Shown: positions 44,969 to 53,912 of the stretch, piece after piece | Position numbering within the stretch: the stretch's first letter is position 1 | Layout of the letters: each line of letters begins with the position of its first letter | NCBI RefSeq assembly: GCF_001648475.1 | Contig: NZ_LXSQ01000030.1 | Coordinates: 1 to 64,000 of the forward strand | Length of the DNA stretch: 64,000 bases | Direction of reading: 5' to 3' | Source of the DNA: Eikenella halliae | GTDB taxonomy: Bacteria > Pseudomonadota > Gammaproteobacteria > Burkholderiales > Neisseriaceae | The notes under the pieces: generated by a model | Told to the model about the DNA's origin: nothing | The model's input: the letters and a program-made list of their open reading frames with translations, nothing else | Database searches by the model: none | Position numbers and translations under genes: made by a program

Positions 44969-47266
44969 TCAGCCGTTGGCATCCGCCACTTTGCCGCGTT
45001 TGGTTTTGGCGGCCGAAAAGGCGAGGGTTACTTTGTCGGACTTGGTGTCGTAGCCGATGGTTACCTCGCCGCCTTTGCTTAGACGGCCGAACAGGAGTTC
45101 GTCGGCGAGCAGGCGGCGGATTTTGTCTTGAATCAGCCGTTGCATGGGGCGTGCACCCATTTGCGGATCAAAGCCCTGCTCGGCCAGATAGCTGCGCAGG
45201 CCGGTGGTGAAGTGGGCTTCCACGTTTTTCGCTAACAGCTGCTGCTCCAGGGCAAGCAGGAATTTGTCGGTTACCTTGGCGATGACTTCGTTGTCCAACG
45301 GGGCAAAGGAAATCACGGCATCCAGACGGTTGCGGAATTCGGGGGTGAAAGCTTTTTTCAGTGCTTCGCCCTCGTCGCCGCTCATGCGCTGGCGGGTGAA
45401 ACCGAGCACGGGGCGGCTGAGGCTTTCGGCACCGGCATTGGTGGTCATAATTACGATGGCGTTGCGGAAGTCGGTTTTGCGGCCGTTGTTGTCGGTGAGT
45501 GTGCCGTAGTCCATGATTTGCAACAGGATATTGTGCACATCGGGGTGGGCTTTTTCGATTTCGTCCAAAAGCAGCACGCAGAAGGGTTGCTTGTTTACCG
45601 CTTCGGTAAGCAGGCCGCTCTGTTCGAAGCCGACATAACCGGGCGGTGCGCCGATGAGGCGGGCCACGGCGTGACGTTCCATGTATTCGGACATATCGAA
45701 ACGTTGCAGCGGCACACCCAAAATGAAGGCGAGTTGGCGGGCGACTTCGGTTTTGCCCACGCCGGTGGGACCGGAAAACAGGAAGCTGCCGATGGGCTTT
45801 TCCGCCGAACCCAGTCCGGAGCGGGACATCTTAATGGCGGCAGCCAATGCTTCGATGGCAGCATCTTGGCCGAACACCATGTTTTTCAAGTTGCGCTCCA
45901 AATGGCGCAACACTTCTTTGTCGTCTTTGGAAACAGTTTGCTCGGGAATACGGGCGATTTTGGCCACCACTTCTTCAATCTGCGCAGCTTCAATCACTTT
46001 GCGCCGTTTGTCGCCGGGCAGAATGCGCTGAGCGGCGGCGGCTTCGTCAATCAAATCAATGGCCTTATCGGGCAGGAAGCGGTCGTTCAGGTAGCGTACC
46101 GAAAGCTCGGCGGCGGCATTCAGGGCGTGCTGGGAAAAGCGAATTTGGTGGAAGTCTTCGAGCGCGGGTTGCAGGCCTTTGAGGATTTCCACGGTTTCGG
46201 CCACGCTGGGCTCGGGCACGTCGATTTTCTGGAAACGGCGGCTTAAGGCGTGGTCTTTGGCGAAAATGGTGCGGTATTCGTCATAGGTGGTGGCGCCGAT
46301 ACAGCGCAGATGGCCTTTGGAGAGGGCGGGTTTGAGCAGGTTGGAGGCATCCATGGTGCTACCGGTGGTGCTGCCTGCGCCGATGATGGTGTGGATTTCG
46401 TCGATAAACAGGATGGAATGCTCGATTTTAGCCAGCTCTTTGAGCACGGCTTTGATGCGGGCTTCAAAGTCGCCGCGGTATTTGGTGCCGGCCAAGAGCG
46501 AGCCCATATCCAGCGCAAACACGGTGGCGCCGGCCAGCGCTTCGGGCACATCGCCGTGTTCCAAACGATAAGCCAAGCCTTCGGCCAGCGCGGTTTTGCC
46601 CACACCGGCCTCGCCCACCAGAAGCGGGTTGTTTTTGCGGCGGCGGCACAGGGTTTGCATAAGGCGTTCCAATTCCATGGCGCGGCCGACCAGCGGGTCG
46701 ATACGCCCTTCGCGTGCTTCAATATTAAGGTTGACGGTATATTTAGCCAAGGCATGACGGATTGGTTTGCCTTCTTCGTCGCCTTCTTGTTCAACTTCGT
46801 CGCTTTTATCGGCTTCCGCTATGCGATCCGGCACGATACCGTGCGCGATGTAGTTGAGAATCTCGCTGCGGCCAATTGACTGCAAGCCTAGGAAATACAC
46901 GGCATGGCTGTTTTTTTCCGACATAATCGCCACCAGCACGTCCACCGGCTGCACTTGCCGTTTGCCTGCCGACTGCACATGCACAATCGCACGCTGAATC
47001 ACGCGCTGGAAGCCGAGCGTGGGCTGGGTGTCGCCACCGGTTGGCGAATCCTCGAGCAGTATCGGCGTATTCTCTTCGATGCTGATGGCCAGCTGTTCGG
47101 CCAAAACCGGGATGTTCGCACCGCAGCTTTGCAGCACCGCCCGTACTTCGTCGCTCTCCTGCACCAGTGAGAGCAACAGGTGTTCGATGCCGATAAACTC
47201 ATAGCGCTGCATGCGGGCGTCGGCATAGATCACCTGCAAAATGCTTTCCAGCTCTTTCGACAACAT
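44969..47266 (-). CDS. clpA: ATP-dependent Clp protease ATPase subunit ClpA
   Basis: A 765-residue AAA+ unfoldase feeding ClpP. N-domain (1-145), Walker A in GEAGVGKTALAEGLA and GPTGVGKTEVARQLA, pore loop GYVGFEQSG, and a ClpP-binding loop containing LGF. It has no ClpB-type middle domain. It begins 3 bases after the clpS stop; the clpS-clpA pair is a standard operon. A DUS near-match (CAGGTAGCG) lies at about 46086. Confidence 0.97.
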   Translation of the reverse strand: MLSKELESILQVIYADARMQRYEFIGIEHLLLSLVQESDEVRAVLQSCGANIPVLAEQLAISIEENTPILLEDSPTGGDTQPTLGFQRVIQRAIVHVQSAGKRQVQPVDVLVAIMSEKNSHAVYFLGLQSIGRSEILNYIAHGIVPDRIAEADKSDEVEQEGDEEGKPIRHALAKYTVNLNIEAREGRIDPLVGRAMELERLMQTLCRRRKNNPLLVGEAGVGKTALAEGLAYRLEHGDVPEALAGATVFALDMGSLLAGTKYRGDFEARIKAVLKELAKIEHSILFIDEIHTIIGAGSTTGSTMDASNLLKPALSKGHLRCIGATTYDEYRTIFAKDHALSRRFQKIDVPEPSVAETVEILKGLQPALEDFHQIRFSQHALNAAAELSVRYLNDRFLPDKAIDLIDEAAAAQRILPGDKRRKVIEAAQIEEVVAKIARIPEQTVSKDDKEVLRHLERNLKNMVFGQDAAIEALAAAIKMSRSGLGSAEKPIGSFLFSGPTGVGKTEVARQLAFILGVPLQRFDMSEYMERHAVARLIGAPPGYVGFEQSGLLTEAVNKQPFCVLLLDEIEKAHPDVHNILLQIMDYGTLTDNNGRKTDFRNAIVIMTTNAGAESLSRPVLGFTRQRMSGDEGEALKKAFTPEFRNRLDAVISFAPLDNEVIAKVTDKFLLALEQQLLAKNVEAHFTTGLRSYLAEQGFDPQMGARPMQRLIQDKIRRLLADELLFGRLSKGGEVTIGYDTKSDKVTLAFSAAKTKRGKVADANG

Positions 47267-47269
47267 GGC

Positions 47270-47575
47270 TCACACCTCCTCAACCGTACTCAGCAGCGGA
47301 TGGCCGGCCTGCCGGGCAAGGTTTTGCACTTGCTGATGCTTGGTATCAGCAATATCTTTTTGGTAAACACCACACAGGCCTTTGCCTTCGTGATGCACTT
47401 GCAGCATCACCGCCTCCGCCCGGTTTTCAGGTAGCCTGAAAACATCAGTAAGCAAACCAACCACAAAATCCATCGGCGTATAATCATCATTCAGCAAAAA
47501 TACGCCGTATTTCTTGGGCGGCGGCGCATTTTCCCGGATAACTTCCGGTCGGAGCGCCTGTTCGGTATCAGACAT
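47270..47575 (-). CDS. clpS: Clp adaptor protein ClpS
   Basis: 101 residues from MSDTEQALRPEVI (ATG 47575); codons upstream in frame lack a ribosome site. The adaptor delivers N-degron substrates to ClpA. Signature KKYGVFLLNDDYTPMDFVV with the Asn/Asp-Asp binding pocket, and HHEGKGLCGVY. An internal DUS is read as FRLPENRAE. Operon with clpA. Confidence 0.95.
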   Translation of the reverse strand: MSDTEQALRPEVIRENAPPPKKYGVFLLNDDYTPMDFVVGLLTDVFRLPENRAEAVMLQVHHEGKGLCGVYQKDIADTKHQQVQNLARQAGHPLLSTVEEV

Positions 47576-48025
47576 AACTCTAAATTCTTCAAGATGTGTT
47601 GCATTCGGCTGAAACCTTATCACCTTCCCGCCGCAGGCAAAGCCTGCCTAGGCGGCAGAGGGAAAACGATAGCTCCAAGCCTAATCGGTTTTACATTGTA
47701 AATCAAACCTGTTTGCAGGCTGCCGTTTTTCATGCAACCCAACTGCAGGATGATGCCAGCAAATTATATTCAACCACACGATGAAATACAAAATAAGGGC
47801 AAACGCTCAGATTTCTGTCTTTTTTTTGCGATTTTTAACGTTATTATTCAAACATTACTTGACTGTTAATTCCAGCTGCGCGAAACTTACTCACGCAAGC
47901 GCGGCAGGCCGGATAAATTGCTCCGGCTCGGCAGCTGAACAAACCGTTTTACCCAACACAGTCGTTTTCCTGCTTTGCCAACCCTGCTTTTTCCGATATT
48001 TTGTTTTTTAGATAGGATGTATTGT
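47576..48025. other. Long intergenic region between clpS and cspA
   Basis: 450 bases dividing divergent genes. It holds AT-rich tracts (TTTTTTTTGC, TTAACGTTATTATTC) and ends in the leader of the cold-shock gene. No DUS, CREE, RNA gene or open frame with coding character was seen. Confidence 0.6.
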
Positions 48026-48229
48026 ATGGCAACTGGTACTGTTAAATGGTTTAACGATGCTAAAGGTTTTGGTTTCATCACTCCCGATGAAGGCGGCGAA
48101 GATTTGTTTGCCCACTTCTCAGCCATCAACATGAATGGCTTCAAAACCCTGAAAGAAGGCCAGAAAGTTTCTTTTGAAGTAACCACCGGCCCGAAAGGCA
48201 AACAAGCCTCCAATATCCAACCGGCTTAA
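48026..48229 (+). CDS. cspA: Cold-shock protein CspA family
   Basis: 67-residue single-stranded nucleic acid chaperone. RNP motifs KGFGFIT and DLFAHFS are intact. Start MATGTVKWFNDAKG (48026), ATG with AGGATG upstream. A long AT-rich 5' leader, as in other csp mRNAs, may fold in the cold; this is inferred. An intrinsic terminator follows. Confidence 0.95.
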   Translation: MATGTVKWFNDAKGFGFITPDEGGEDLFAHFSAINMNGFKTLKEGQKVSFEVTTGPKGKQASNIQPA

Positions 48230-48244
48230 ATAGCCGCTTATGTG

Positions 48245-48271
48245 AAAAGACAGGTAATGGCCTGTCTTTTT
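48245..48271 (+). terminator. Intrinsic terminator of cspA
   Basis: AAAAGACAGG and CCTGTCTTTT around TAATGG, followed by T residues. Confidence 0.8.
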
Positions 48272-48317
48272 GTGCTTTCATGCCTCCCTAACTTCACTTA
48301 AAGGCTACCTGAAAACA

Positions 48318-48423
48318 TATAGTGGATTAAATTTAAATCAGGACAAGGCGGCGAGCCGCAGACAGTACAAATAGTACGGCAAGGCGAGACAACGCTGTAC
48401 TGGTTTAAATTTAATTCACTATA
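48318..48423 (+). repeat. Correia-type element (CREE), 106 bp
   Basis: Preceded by a DUS. Ends TATAGTGGATTAAATTTAAA and the AAATTTAATTCACTATA form. The remaining 160 bases to the protease gene show no gene or repeat. Confidence 0.93.
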
Positions 48424-48585
48424 TCTCGACAAGGCCGCAGCCTGGCTATAGCGGGTTTTACCCCGCCAAACTCACACACTCCCAACACATCCCGCCAAAA
48501 CAAGGCAATCCCGCCCGGCATAGCTAATTAAATGCTTTAGTTATACAATACCTCCCCTGCCTGCCAATACAATATTGTTGTTATC

Positions 48586-50049
48586 ATGCCCAATACCACC
48601 CGCCCCCTCTTTCCCCTCCTGCTCGCCCTGCTGCTCTTAGGCGGATGCGGCAAAGAAGAAGCCTCCACCACTGGTGATTCCGAGTTTGTCCGCACCGTGA
48701 GCGCGCCCGCAGGCGGTACCGATATGCTGCTGCCCGATTTCACCAAGCTGGTAGAACAGGAAGGCGGCGCCGTGGTTAACATTCAAGCCAGCCGCACCAA
48801 TGAAAACACCACCCTGGCCGGTGGCGAAGACAATATCGACCAGCTGCCGGAAAACGACCCTTTCTCCGAATTTTTCAAACGCCTGCAACCCAGTCAATCC
48901 GATTTAGTCGAGCCTGGCGACGACGAATACAATTTCGGCTCCGGCTTCCTCATTAGCTCCGACGGCTACATCCTCACCAACACCCACGTCCTCAGCGGTA
49001 TGAACAGTATCAAAGTCGTGCTCAACAACCGCCGCGAATACACCGCCCGCCTAGTCGGCTCCGACACCCAAACCGACATCGCCCTCTTAAAAATCGACGC
49101 GCAAGGCCTGCCCACCGTCAAAATCGGCGATCCCAAAACCCTGCGCGTTGGCGAGTGGGTAGCCGCCATCGGCGCACCTTTCGGCTTCGACAACAGCGTA
49201 ACCGCAGGCATCGTCTCTGCCAAAGGCCGCAGCCTGCCCAACGAAAACTACACCCCCTTCATCCAAACCGACGTAGCCATCAATCCCGGCAATTCCGGCG
49301 GCCCGCTGTTCAACCTGCGCGGGCAAGTAGTGGGCGTAAATTCCCAAATCTACAGCCAATCCGGCGGCTTTATGGGCATCTCCTTCGCCATCCCCATCGA
49401 TGTGGCCATGAATGTGGCCGACCAGCTGCGCCGCAACGGCAAAGTTGAGCGCGGCCGCATCGGCGTGGTTATTCAAGAAGTAAACTACGACTTAGCCAAA
49501 TCCTTCGGCCTCGAAGCCGCCAACGGCGCACTGATTTCGCAGGTAACGCCCGGCGGCCCTGCCGACAAAGCCGGCCTCCAGCCCGGCGACATCGTGCAAA
49601 GTGTGAACGGCGAAAACGTAAAAGCCTCCAGCGACTTGCCCGTGCTCGTCGGCATGATGCCGCCCGGTACCCAACTCACCCTCGGCATTTGGCGCAACGG
49701 CAAACGCGAAGAAGTGCAAGTCACCCTCGGTTCTGGTAACACCGGCAGCGCCGATGCTGGCAACCAATCCGGCAGCGCCACCAATACCGATAACGGCAGC
49801 GGCTTCACCTCCGAGCCCACCGGCCTGCAACTGCGCAGCCAAGGGCAAGGCCTCTTGGTTTTGCAGGTTGAAGGCGCCGCCCAACAGGCCGGTCTGCGGC
49901 GCGGCGACATCATCTTAATGGTAAACCGTACCGCCGTGAGCGACGAAAACAGCTTCAATCAAGCCCTCAACCATGCCGACCGCACCGTTGCCCTACTCGT
50001 CCAGCGCGGCAACAGCAAACTGTTTTTAGCCTTGGAATTACACCGTTAG
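48586..50049 (+). CDS. DegP/MucD-type serine protease (HtrA family)
   Basis: A 487-residue periplasmic protease/chaperone. Catalytic triad His134 (TNTHVLSG), Asp164 (TDIALLKI) and Ser237 (NPGNSGGP); two PDZ domains follow (about 260-370 and 390-487). It opens with a lipoprotein-type signal (LLLLGGC, Cys21), so it may be membrane-tethered, unlike soluble DegP; DegS-like anchoring is an alternative reading. A Ser/Gly/Asn-rich linker splits the PDZ domains. Monocistronic, closed by a DUS hairpin. Confidence 0.93.
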   Translation: MPNTTRPLFPLLLALLLLGGCGKEEASTTGDSEFVRTVSAPAGGTDMLLPDFTKLVEQEGGAVVNIQASRTNENTTLAGGEDNIDQLPENDPFSEFFKRLQPSQSDLVEPGDDEYNFGSGFLISSDGYILTNTHVLSGMNSIKVVLNNRREYTARLVGSDTQTDIALLKIDAQGLPTVKIGDPKTLRVGEWVAAIGAPFGFDNSVTAGIVSAKGRSLPNENYTPFIQTDVAINPGNSGGPLFNLRGQVVGVNSQIYSQSGGFMGISFAIPIDVAMNVADQLRRNGKVERGRIGVVIQEVNYDLAKSFGLEAANGALISQVTPGGPADKAGLQPGDIVQSVNGENVKASSDLPVLVGMMPPGTQLTLGIWRNGKREEVQVTLGSGNTGSADAGNQSGSATNTDNGSGFTSEPTGLQLRSQGQGLLVLQVEGAAQQAGLRRGDIILMVNRTAVSDENSFNQALNHADRTVALLVQRGNSKLFLALELHR

Positions 50050-50065
50050 CCAAACCACACAGCAA

Positions 50066-50097
50066 AGGCTACCTGAAAAATAGTTTTCAGGTAGCCT
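50066..50097 (+). terminator. DUS-pair terminator of the protease gene
   Basis: AGGCTACCTGAAAA and TTTTCAGGTAGCCT with a 4-base loop, 16 bases past the stop. Confidence 0.7.
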
Positions 50098-50137
50098 CTT
50101 CATCTAAAAAAATTCAGATTCCCACATATCAAACAAT

Positions 50138-52057
50138 ATGATAGAAATCAACTGCCTTACCCTACAACGTGGCAGCAAGGTTCTGCTCGAACAAGCCTCC
50201 GCCCGCATCGCCCCCGGCCGCCGGGTCGGCCTCATCGGCCAAAACGGCAGCGGCAAATCCAGCCTGTTTGCCCTGATTAAAGGCGAAATCGGTGCCGACG
50301 CCGGCGACATCCGCCTGCCCCCGCATTGGAAACTCGCCGCCGTGGCGCAAGAAACCCCCGCTTTAGAAATCAGCGCCCTGGATTACGTGTTGCAAGGCGA
50401 TGCCGAGCTGCAAACTTTTCAGGTAGCCCTAAAGCAGGCCGAAGCGCAAAACGACGGGCACGCCATTGCCGAATGCCACGCCAAGCTTGAAGAAATCGAT
50501 GCCTACAGCGCGCCCGCCCGCGCCGCCAAACTATTAAACGGGCTGGGCTTTAGCCAGGCCGAACACAGCCGCCCCGTCAAAGCCTTTTCCGGCGGCTGGC
50601 GCATGCGCCTCAACCTCGCCCAAGCCCTCATGTGCCGCGCCGACCTGCTCCTGCTCGACGAGCCCACCAACCACCTCGACCTCGAAACCGTGTTGTGGCT
50701 GGAAAACCACCTCGCCGCCCTGCCCTGCACCCAAATCATCATCTCCCACGACCGCGACTTCCTCAACGCCGCCACCAACCACACCATCGAGCTCGCCCAA
50801 CGCCAGCTGCACAGCTACAGCGGCAACTACGACTTCTACCAGCAGCAACGCGCCCAACGCCTTGCCAACCAGCAGGCCGCCTACGTTAAACAGCAGGCGC
50901 ACATCCAACACCTCCAATCCTTCATCGACCGCTTCAAAGCCAAAGCCACCAAGGCCAAACAAGCCCAAAGCCGCGTTAAAGCCCTGGCCAAACTCGAGCT
51001 CGTCGCCCCCGCCCACCTCGACAGCAGCTTCAGCTTCTCCTTCCCCCCGCCCGAACACCTGCCCAACCCCCTGCTCAAGCTCGAACAAGTCGATCTCGGC
51101 TACAGCGGCCACACCGTCCTGCACCAAATCACCCTCTCGCTCGAGAGCGGCGCCCGCCTCGGCCTGCTCGGCGTCAACGGCAGCGGCAAATCCACCTTCA
51201 TCAAAGCCCTTTCAGGTAGCCTCGGGCCCCAAAGCGGCCAAATCATCCGCACCGACAAACTCAAAATCGGCTACTTCGCCCAACACCAGCTCGACACCCT
51301 GCGCGCCGACCAAAGCCCGCTGTGGCACATCCAGCGCCTCAGCCCAGAAGCCAAAGAGCAAGACATCCGCAACTTCCTCGGCGGCTTCGACTTCGCCGGC
51401 GACATGGCCGTCCAGCCCGTCGCTCCCTTTTCCGGCGGCGAAAAAGCCCGCCTCGCACTGGCCGTTATCGTGTGGCAGCAGCCCAACCTGCTCCTGCTGG
51501 ATGAGCCCACCAACCACCTCGACCTCGACATGCGCCACGCCCTCACCCTCGCCCTGCAAAGCTTTCAAGGCGCGCTCATCGTCGTTTCCCACGACAGAAG
51601 CCTGCTCGAAGCCACCACCGACAGCTTCCTGCTCATCGACCAAGGCTACCTGAAAACCTTCGAAGGCGACCTCAACGACTACCGCCGCCTGCGTCTGGCC
51701 CAAAGCAACCCAGAAGCCGCCCCGCCTCCTTCTGCCGCCGGACAAAACCGCAAAGACGAAAAACGCCTCGCCGCCCAAATCCGCCAACAACGCGCCCAGC
51801 GCGGCAAACCCATCCAGCAGAAAATCGAAAAAGCCGAACAGCTCATGGCCAAACTCAGCGCCGAGCAAGCCGAATGCGAAGCCTTCCTCGCCGACGAAGA
51901 AGCATATAAGGAACACAATAAAGCCAAATTGCACCAATACTTAGCCAAAACAGCCGAAGTCAAAGTACAATTAGCACAAACAGAAGAAGACTGGCTCGCC
52001 CTGCAGGAAGAACTGGAAGCCGTATATCAGGCGGTTGAGCAGGAATTCGGCCAGTAA
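50138..52057 (+). CDS. yheS: ABC-F protein, YheS type
   Basis: A 639-residue soluble protein with two ABC ATPase domains: Walker A GQNGSGKSSL and GVNGSGKSTF, signature SGGWRMRLNLAQAL and SGGEKARLALAV, Walker B LLLLDEPTNHLDL twice. The ABC-F linker holds the conserved DRFKAKATKAKQAQSR. Sequence follows E. coli YheS closely along its length. ABC-F proteins act on ribosomes; YheS itself has been linked to translation of certain nascent chains. C-terminal coiled coil (about 535-639). Three DUS inside (FQVAL, LSGSLG, QGYLKTF). Confidence 0.94.
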   Translation: MIEINCLTLQRGSKVLLEQASARIAPGRRVGLIGQNGSGKSSLFALIKGEIGADAGDIRLPPHWKLAAVAQETPALEISALDYVLQGDAELQTFQVALKQAEAQNDGHAIAECHAKLEEIDAYSAPARAAKLLNGLGFSQAEHSRPVKAFSGGWRMRLNLAQALMCRADLLLLDEPTNHLDLETVLWLENHLAALPCTQIIISHDRDFLNAATNHTIELAQRQLHSYSGNYDFYQQQRAQRLANQQAAYVKQQAHIQHLQSFIDRFKAKATKAKQAQSRVKALAKLELVAPAHLDSSFSFSFPPPEHLPNPLLKLEQVDLGYSGHTVLHQITLSLESGARLGLLGVNGSGKSTFIKALSGSLGPQSGQIIRTDKLKIGYFAQHQLDTLRADQSPLWHIQRLSPEAKEQDIRNFLGGFDFAGDMAVQPVAPFSGGEKARLALAVIVWQQPNLLLLDEPTNHLDLDMRHALTLALQSFQGALIVVSHDRSLLEATTDSFLLIDQGYLKTFEGDLNDYRRLRLAQSNPEAAPPPSAAGQNRKDEKRLAAQIRQQRAQRGKPIQQKIEKAEQLMAKLSAEQAECEAFLADEEAYKEHNKAKLHQYLAKTAEVKVQLAQTEEDWLALQEELEAVYQAVEQEFGQ

Positions 52058-52079
52058 ACATTAGAAAAGGGAAAATAAA

Positions 52080-52586
52080 ATGCAGAAAACTACATTACTT
52101 ACCATTTTCGCCTTAAGCTGCCTCAGCGCAGCCGCCGGCCCCGTTTATTCCTGCGGCAACGGCAGCTACAGCAGCAAACCCGGCCCAGGCTGCCAACGCG
52201 CCGACCTGCCCACAATCGGCCGCTACAGCGCCGCCCGGCCGCGGCCTGCACCCGCGCCCGTAGCCGCCGCCCCCGCTCCGCAGCGCGCTGCCGTCGGTAG
52301 CCAGCAGGCCGCCGTATATCATGCGCCCGCCCCACAGCCCGTGGCCGCAGCCGCCCCCTCCAGCCGCACCAACAGCGGCCGGCGCATGATTCTCGAGCAA
52401 GAGCTGGCCAACGAGCGCCGCGCCCTGGCCACCGCGCAAAGAGCCCTCACCGAAAGCCGCACCATGCCCAAAGGCGACGGCGCAGCCTACCAGGCCCACC
52501 AAGCCCGCGTGAGCAGCCTGCAAAGCGACGTGCTCGACCGCCAGCAAAACATCCAAGCCCTGCAGCGCGAACTCAGCCGCATGTAG
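52080..52586 (+). CDS. Secreted DUF4124-like protein, paralogue
   Basis: A 168-residue protein with a Sec signal, a Cys-containing module (VYSCGNGSYSSKPGPGC), a long Pro/Ala linker and a C-terminal coiled coil (EQELANERRALATAQRAL). Its plan matches the gene at 22823-23260, though sequence identity is limited to the Cys-module and coil pattern. It begins 22 bases after yheS. Likely periplasmic; function unknown. Confidence 0.75.
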   Translation: MQKTTLLTIFALSCLSAAAGPVYSCGNGSYSSKPGPGCQRADLPTIGRYSAARPRPAPAPVAAAPAPQRAAVGSQQAAVYHAPAPQPVAAAAPSSRTNSGRRMILEQELANERRALATAQRALTESRTMPKGDGAAYQAHQARVSSLQSDVLDRQQNIQALQRELSRM

Positions 52587-52622
52587 GCACAGCGGCAAAC
52601 CCGGCCGCATTTGCTATAATCC

Positions 52623-52660
52623 TTTTCAGGTAGCCTCTATCGTTTGAGGCTACCTGAAAA
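52623..52660 (+). terminator. DUS-pair terminator
   Basis: TTTTCAGGTAGCCTC and GAGGCTACCTGAAAA, about 36 bases past the preceding gene stop. Confidence 0.6.
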
Positions 52661-52661
52661 T

Positions 52662-52760
52662 TATGGCGGGTCAAAATAAGAATGAGATAAGGCCGCAAGC
52701 CGCAGGCAAAGCAGTACGGCAAGCCGACGCAGAAGCATCCTTCATTTCCAATCCGCTATA
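52662..52760 (+). repeat. Decayed Correia-type element (relic), about 99 bp
   Basis: Aligns with the CREE plan: TATGGCGGGTCAAAATAAG, ATAAGGCCGCAAGCCGCAG, AGTACGGCAAGCCGACGC and a right end AATCCGCTATA. Ends and core keep the order of elements but have many substitutions. It lies directly upstream of prfA. Confidence 0.6.
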
Positions 52761-52775
52761 TCCGAAAGAACCCAC

Positions 52776-53852
52776 ATGAAACCCTCCGTTCTCGACAAAC
52801 TCCAATCCCTCTCCGAGCGGCTCGAAGAAGTCACCGCCCTGCTCAGTACCCCCGAGGCCACCGCCGACATCAACCGCTTCCGCCAGCTCAACCAAGAGCA
52901 CGCCGAGCTCACCCCCGTAGTGGAAGCCTACCGCCAATACCGCCAAGCCGAAAGCGACCTTGCCGACGCCGAAGACATGCTGGCCGACCCCGAAATGAAA
53001 GACTTCGCCGCCGAAGAAATCGAGGTCGCCAAAGCCAAAATCGAAACACTGGATACCGAGCTGCAAAAACTTTTGCTGCCTAAAGACGAAGACGACGGCA
53101 AAAACATCTTCCTCGAAATCCGCGCCGGCACCGGCGGCGACGAAGCCGCCCTGTTTGCCGCCGATTTGCTGCGCATGTACACCCGCTATGCCGAGCGCAA
53201 CCGCTGGCAGGTCGAAATCGTTTCCGCCAACGAAAGCGATTTGGGCGGCTACAAAGAAGTCATTGCCCGCATCGCCGGCATCGGCGCCTACGGCCGGCTC
53301 AAATTTGAAAGCGGCGGCCACCGCGTGCAGCGTGTGCCCGCCACCGAAAGCCAAGGCCGCATCCACACCTCCGCCTGCACCGTGGCCGTGATGCCCGAAG
53401 CCGACGAGCTCGAAGAAATCCAGCTCAACCCCGCCGAACTGCGCATCGACACCTTCCGCGCATCCGGCGCCGGCGGCCAACACATCAACAAAACCGACTC
53501 CGCCATCCGCATCACCCACCTGCCCACCGGCATGGTGGTGGAATGCCAAGACGGCCGCAGCCAGCACGCCAACAAAGCCCAAGCCATGAAGGTGCTCGCC
53601 GCCCGCCTGAACGACAAACAAAAGCGCGAAGCCCAGGCCAAAGAAGCCGCCGAACGCAAATCCCTCATCGGCAGCGGCGACCGCAGCGAACGCATCCGCA
53701 CCTACAACTACCCGCAAGGCCGCGTTACCGACCACCGCATCAACCTCACCCTGCATAAGCTCGACTTCGTGATGGACGGCGACATGGAAGAAATCACCAA
53801 CGCCCTGATTGCTGAACACCAGGCCGAGCTGTTGGCCGCCATGGGGGATTGA
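52776..53852 (+). CDS. prfA: Peptide chain release factor 1
   Basis: A 358-residue class I release factor reading UAA/UAG. The GGQ catalytic motif lies in SGAGGQHINKTDSAIR near residue 233, and the RVPATESQGRIH region carries the class-specific part. Coiled N-terminal domain (1-95). A usual neighbour, hemK/prmC, is not adjacent. The relic CREE upstream may contribute promoter sequence. Confidence 0.96.
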   Translation: MKPSVLDKLQSLSERLEEVTALLSTPEATADINRFRQLNQEHAELTPVVEAYRQYRQAESDLADAEDMLADPEMKDFAAEEIEVAKAKIETLDTELQKLLLPKDEDDGKNIFLEIRAGTGGDEAALFAADLLRMYTRYAERNRWQVEIVSANESDLGGYKEVIARIAGIGAYGRLKFESGGHRVQRVPATESQGRIHTSACTVAVMPEADELEEIQLNPAELRIDTFRASGAGGQHINKTDSAIRITHLPTGMVVECQDGRSQHANKAQAMKVLAARLNDKQKREAQAKEAAERKSLIGSGDRSERIRTYNYPQGRVTDHRINLTLHKLDFVMDGDMEEITNALIAEHQAELLAAMGD

Positions 53853-53854
53853 TT

Positions 53855-53891
53855 TTTCAGGTAGCCAATACTGCCCACAGGCTACCTGAAA
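53855..53891 (+). terminator. DUS-pair terminator of prfA
   Basis: TTTCAGGTAGCC and GGCTACCTGAAA with a 13-base loop, immediately after the stop codon. Confidence 0.55.
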
Positions 53892-53912
53892 CCCTCCCGA
53901 AAGAAAGACCGC

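Noticed and set aside
47596..47784. Short plus-strand frames between clpS and cspA
   Set aside because: No ribosome site and no conserved-looking composition.
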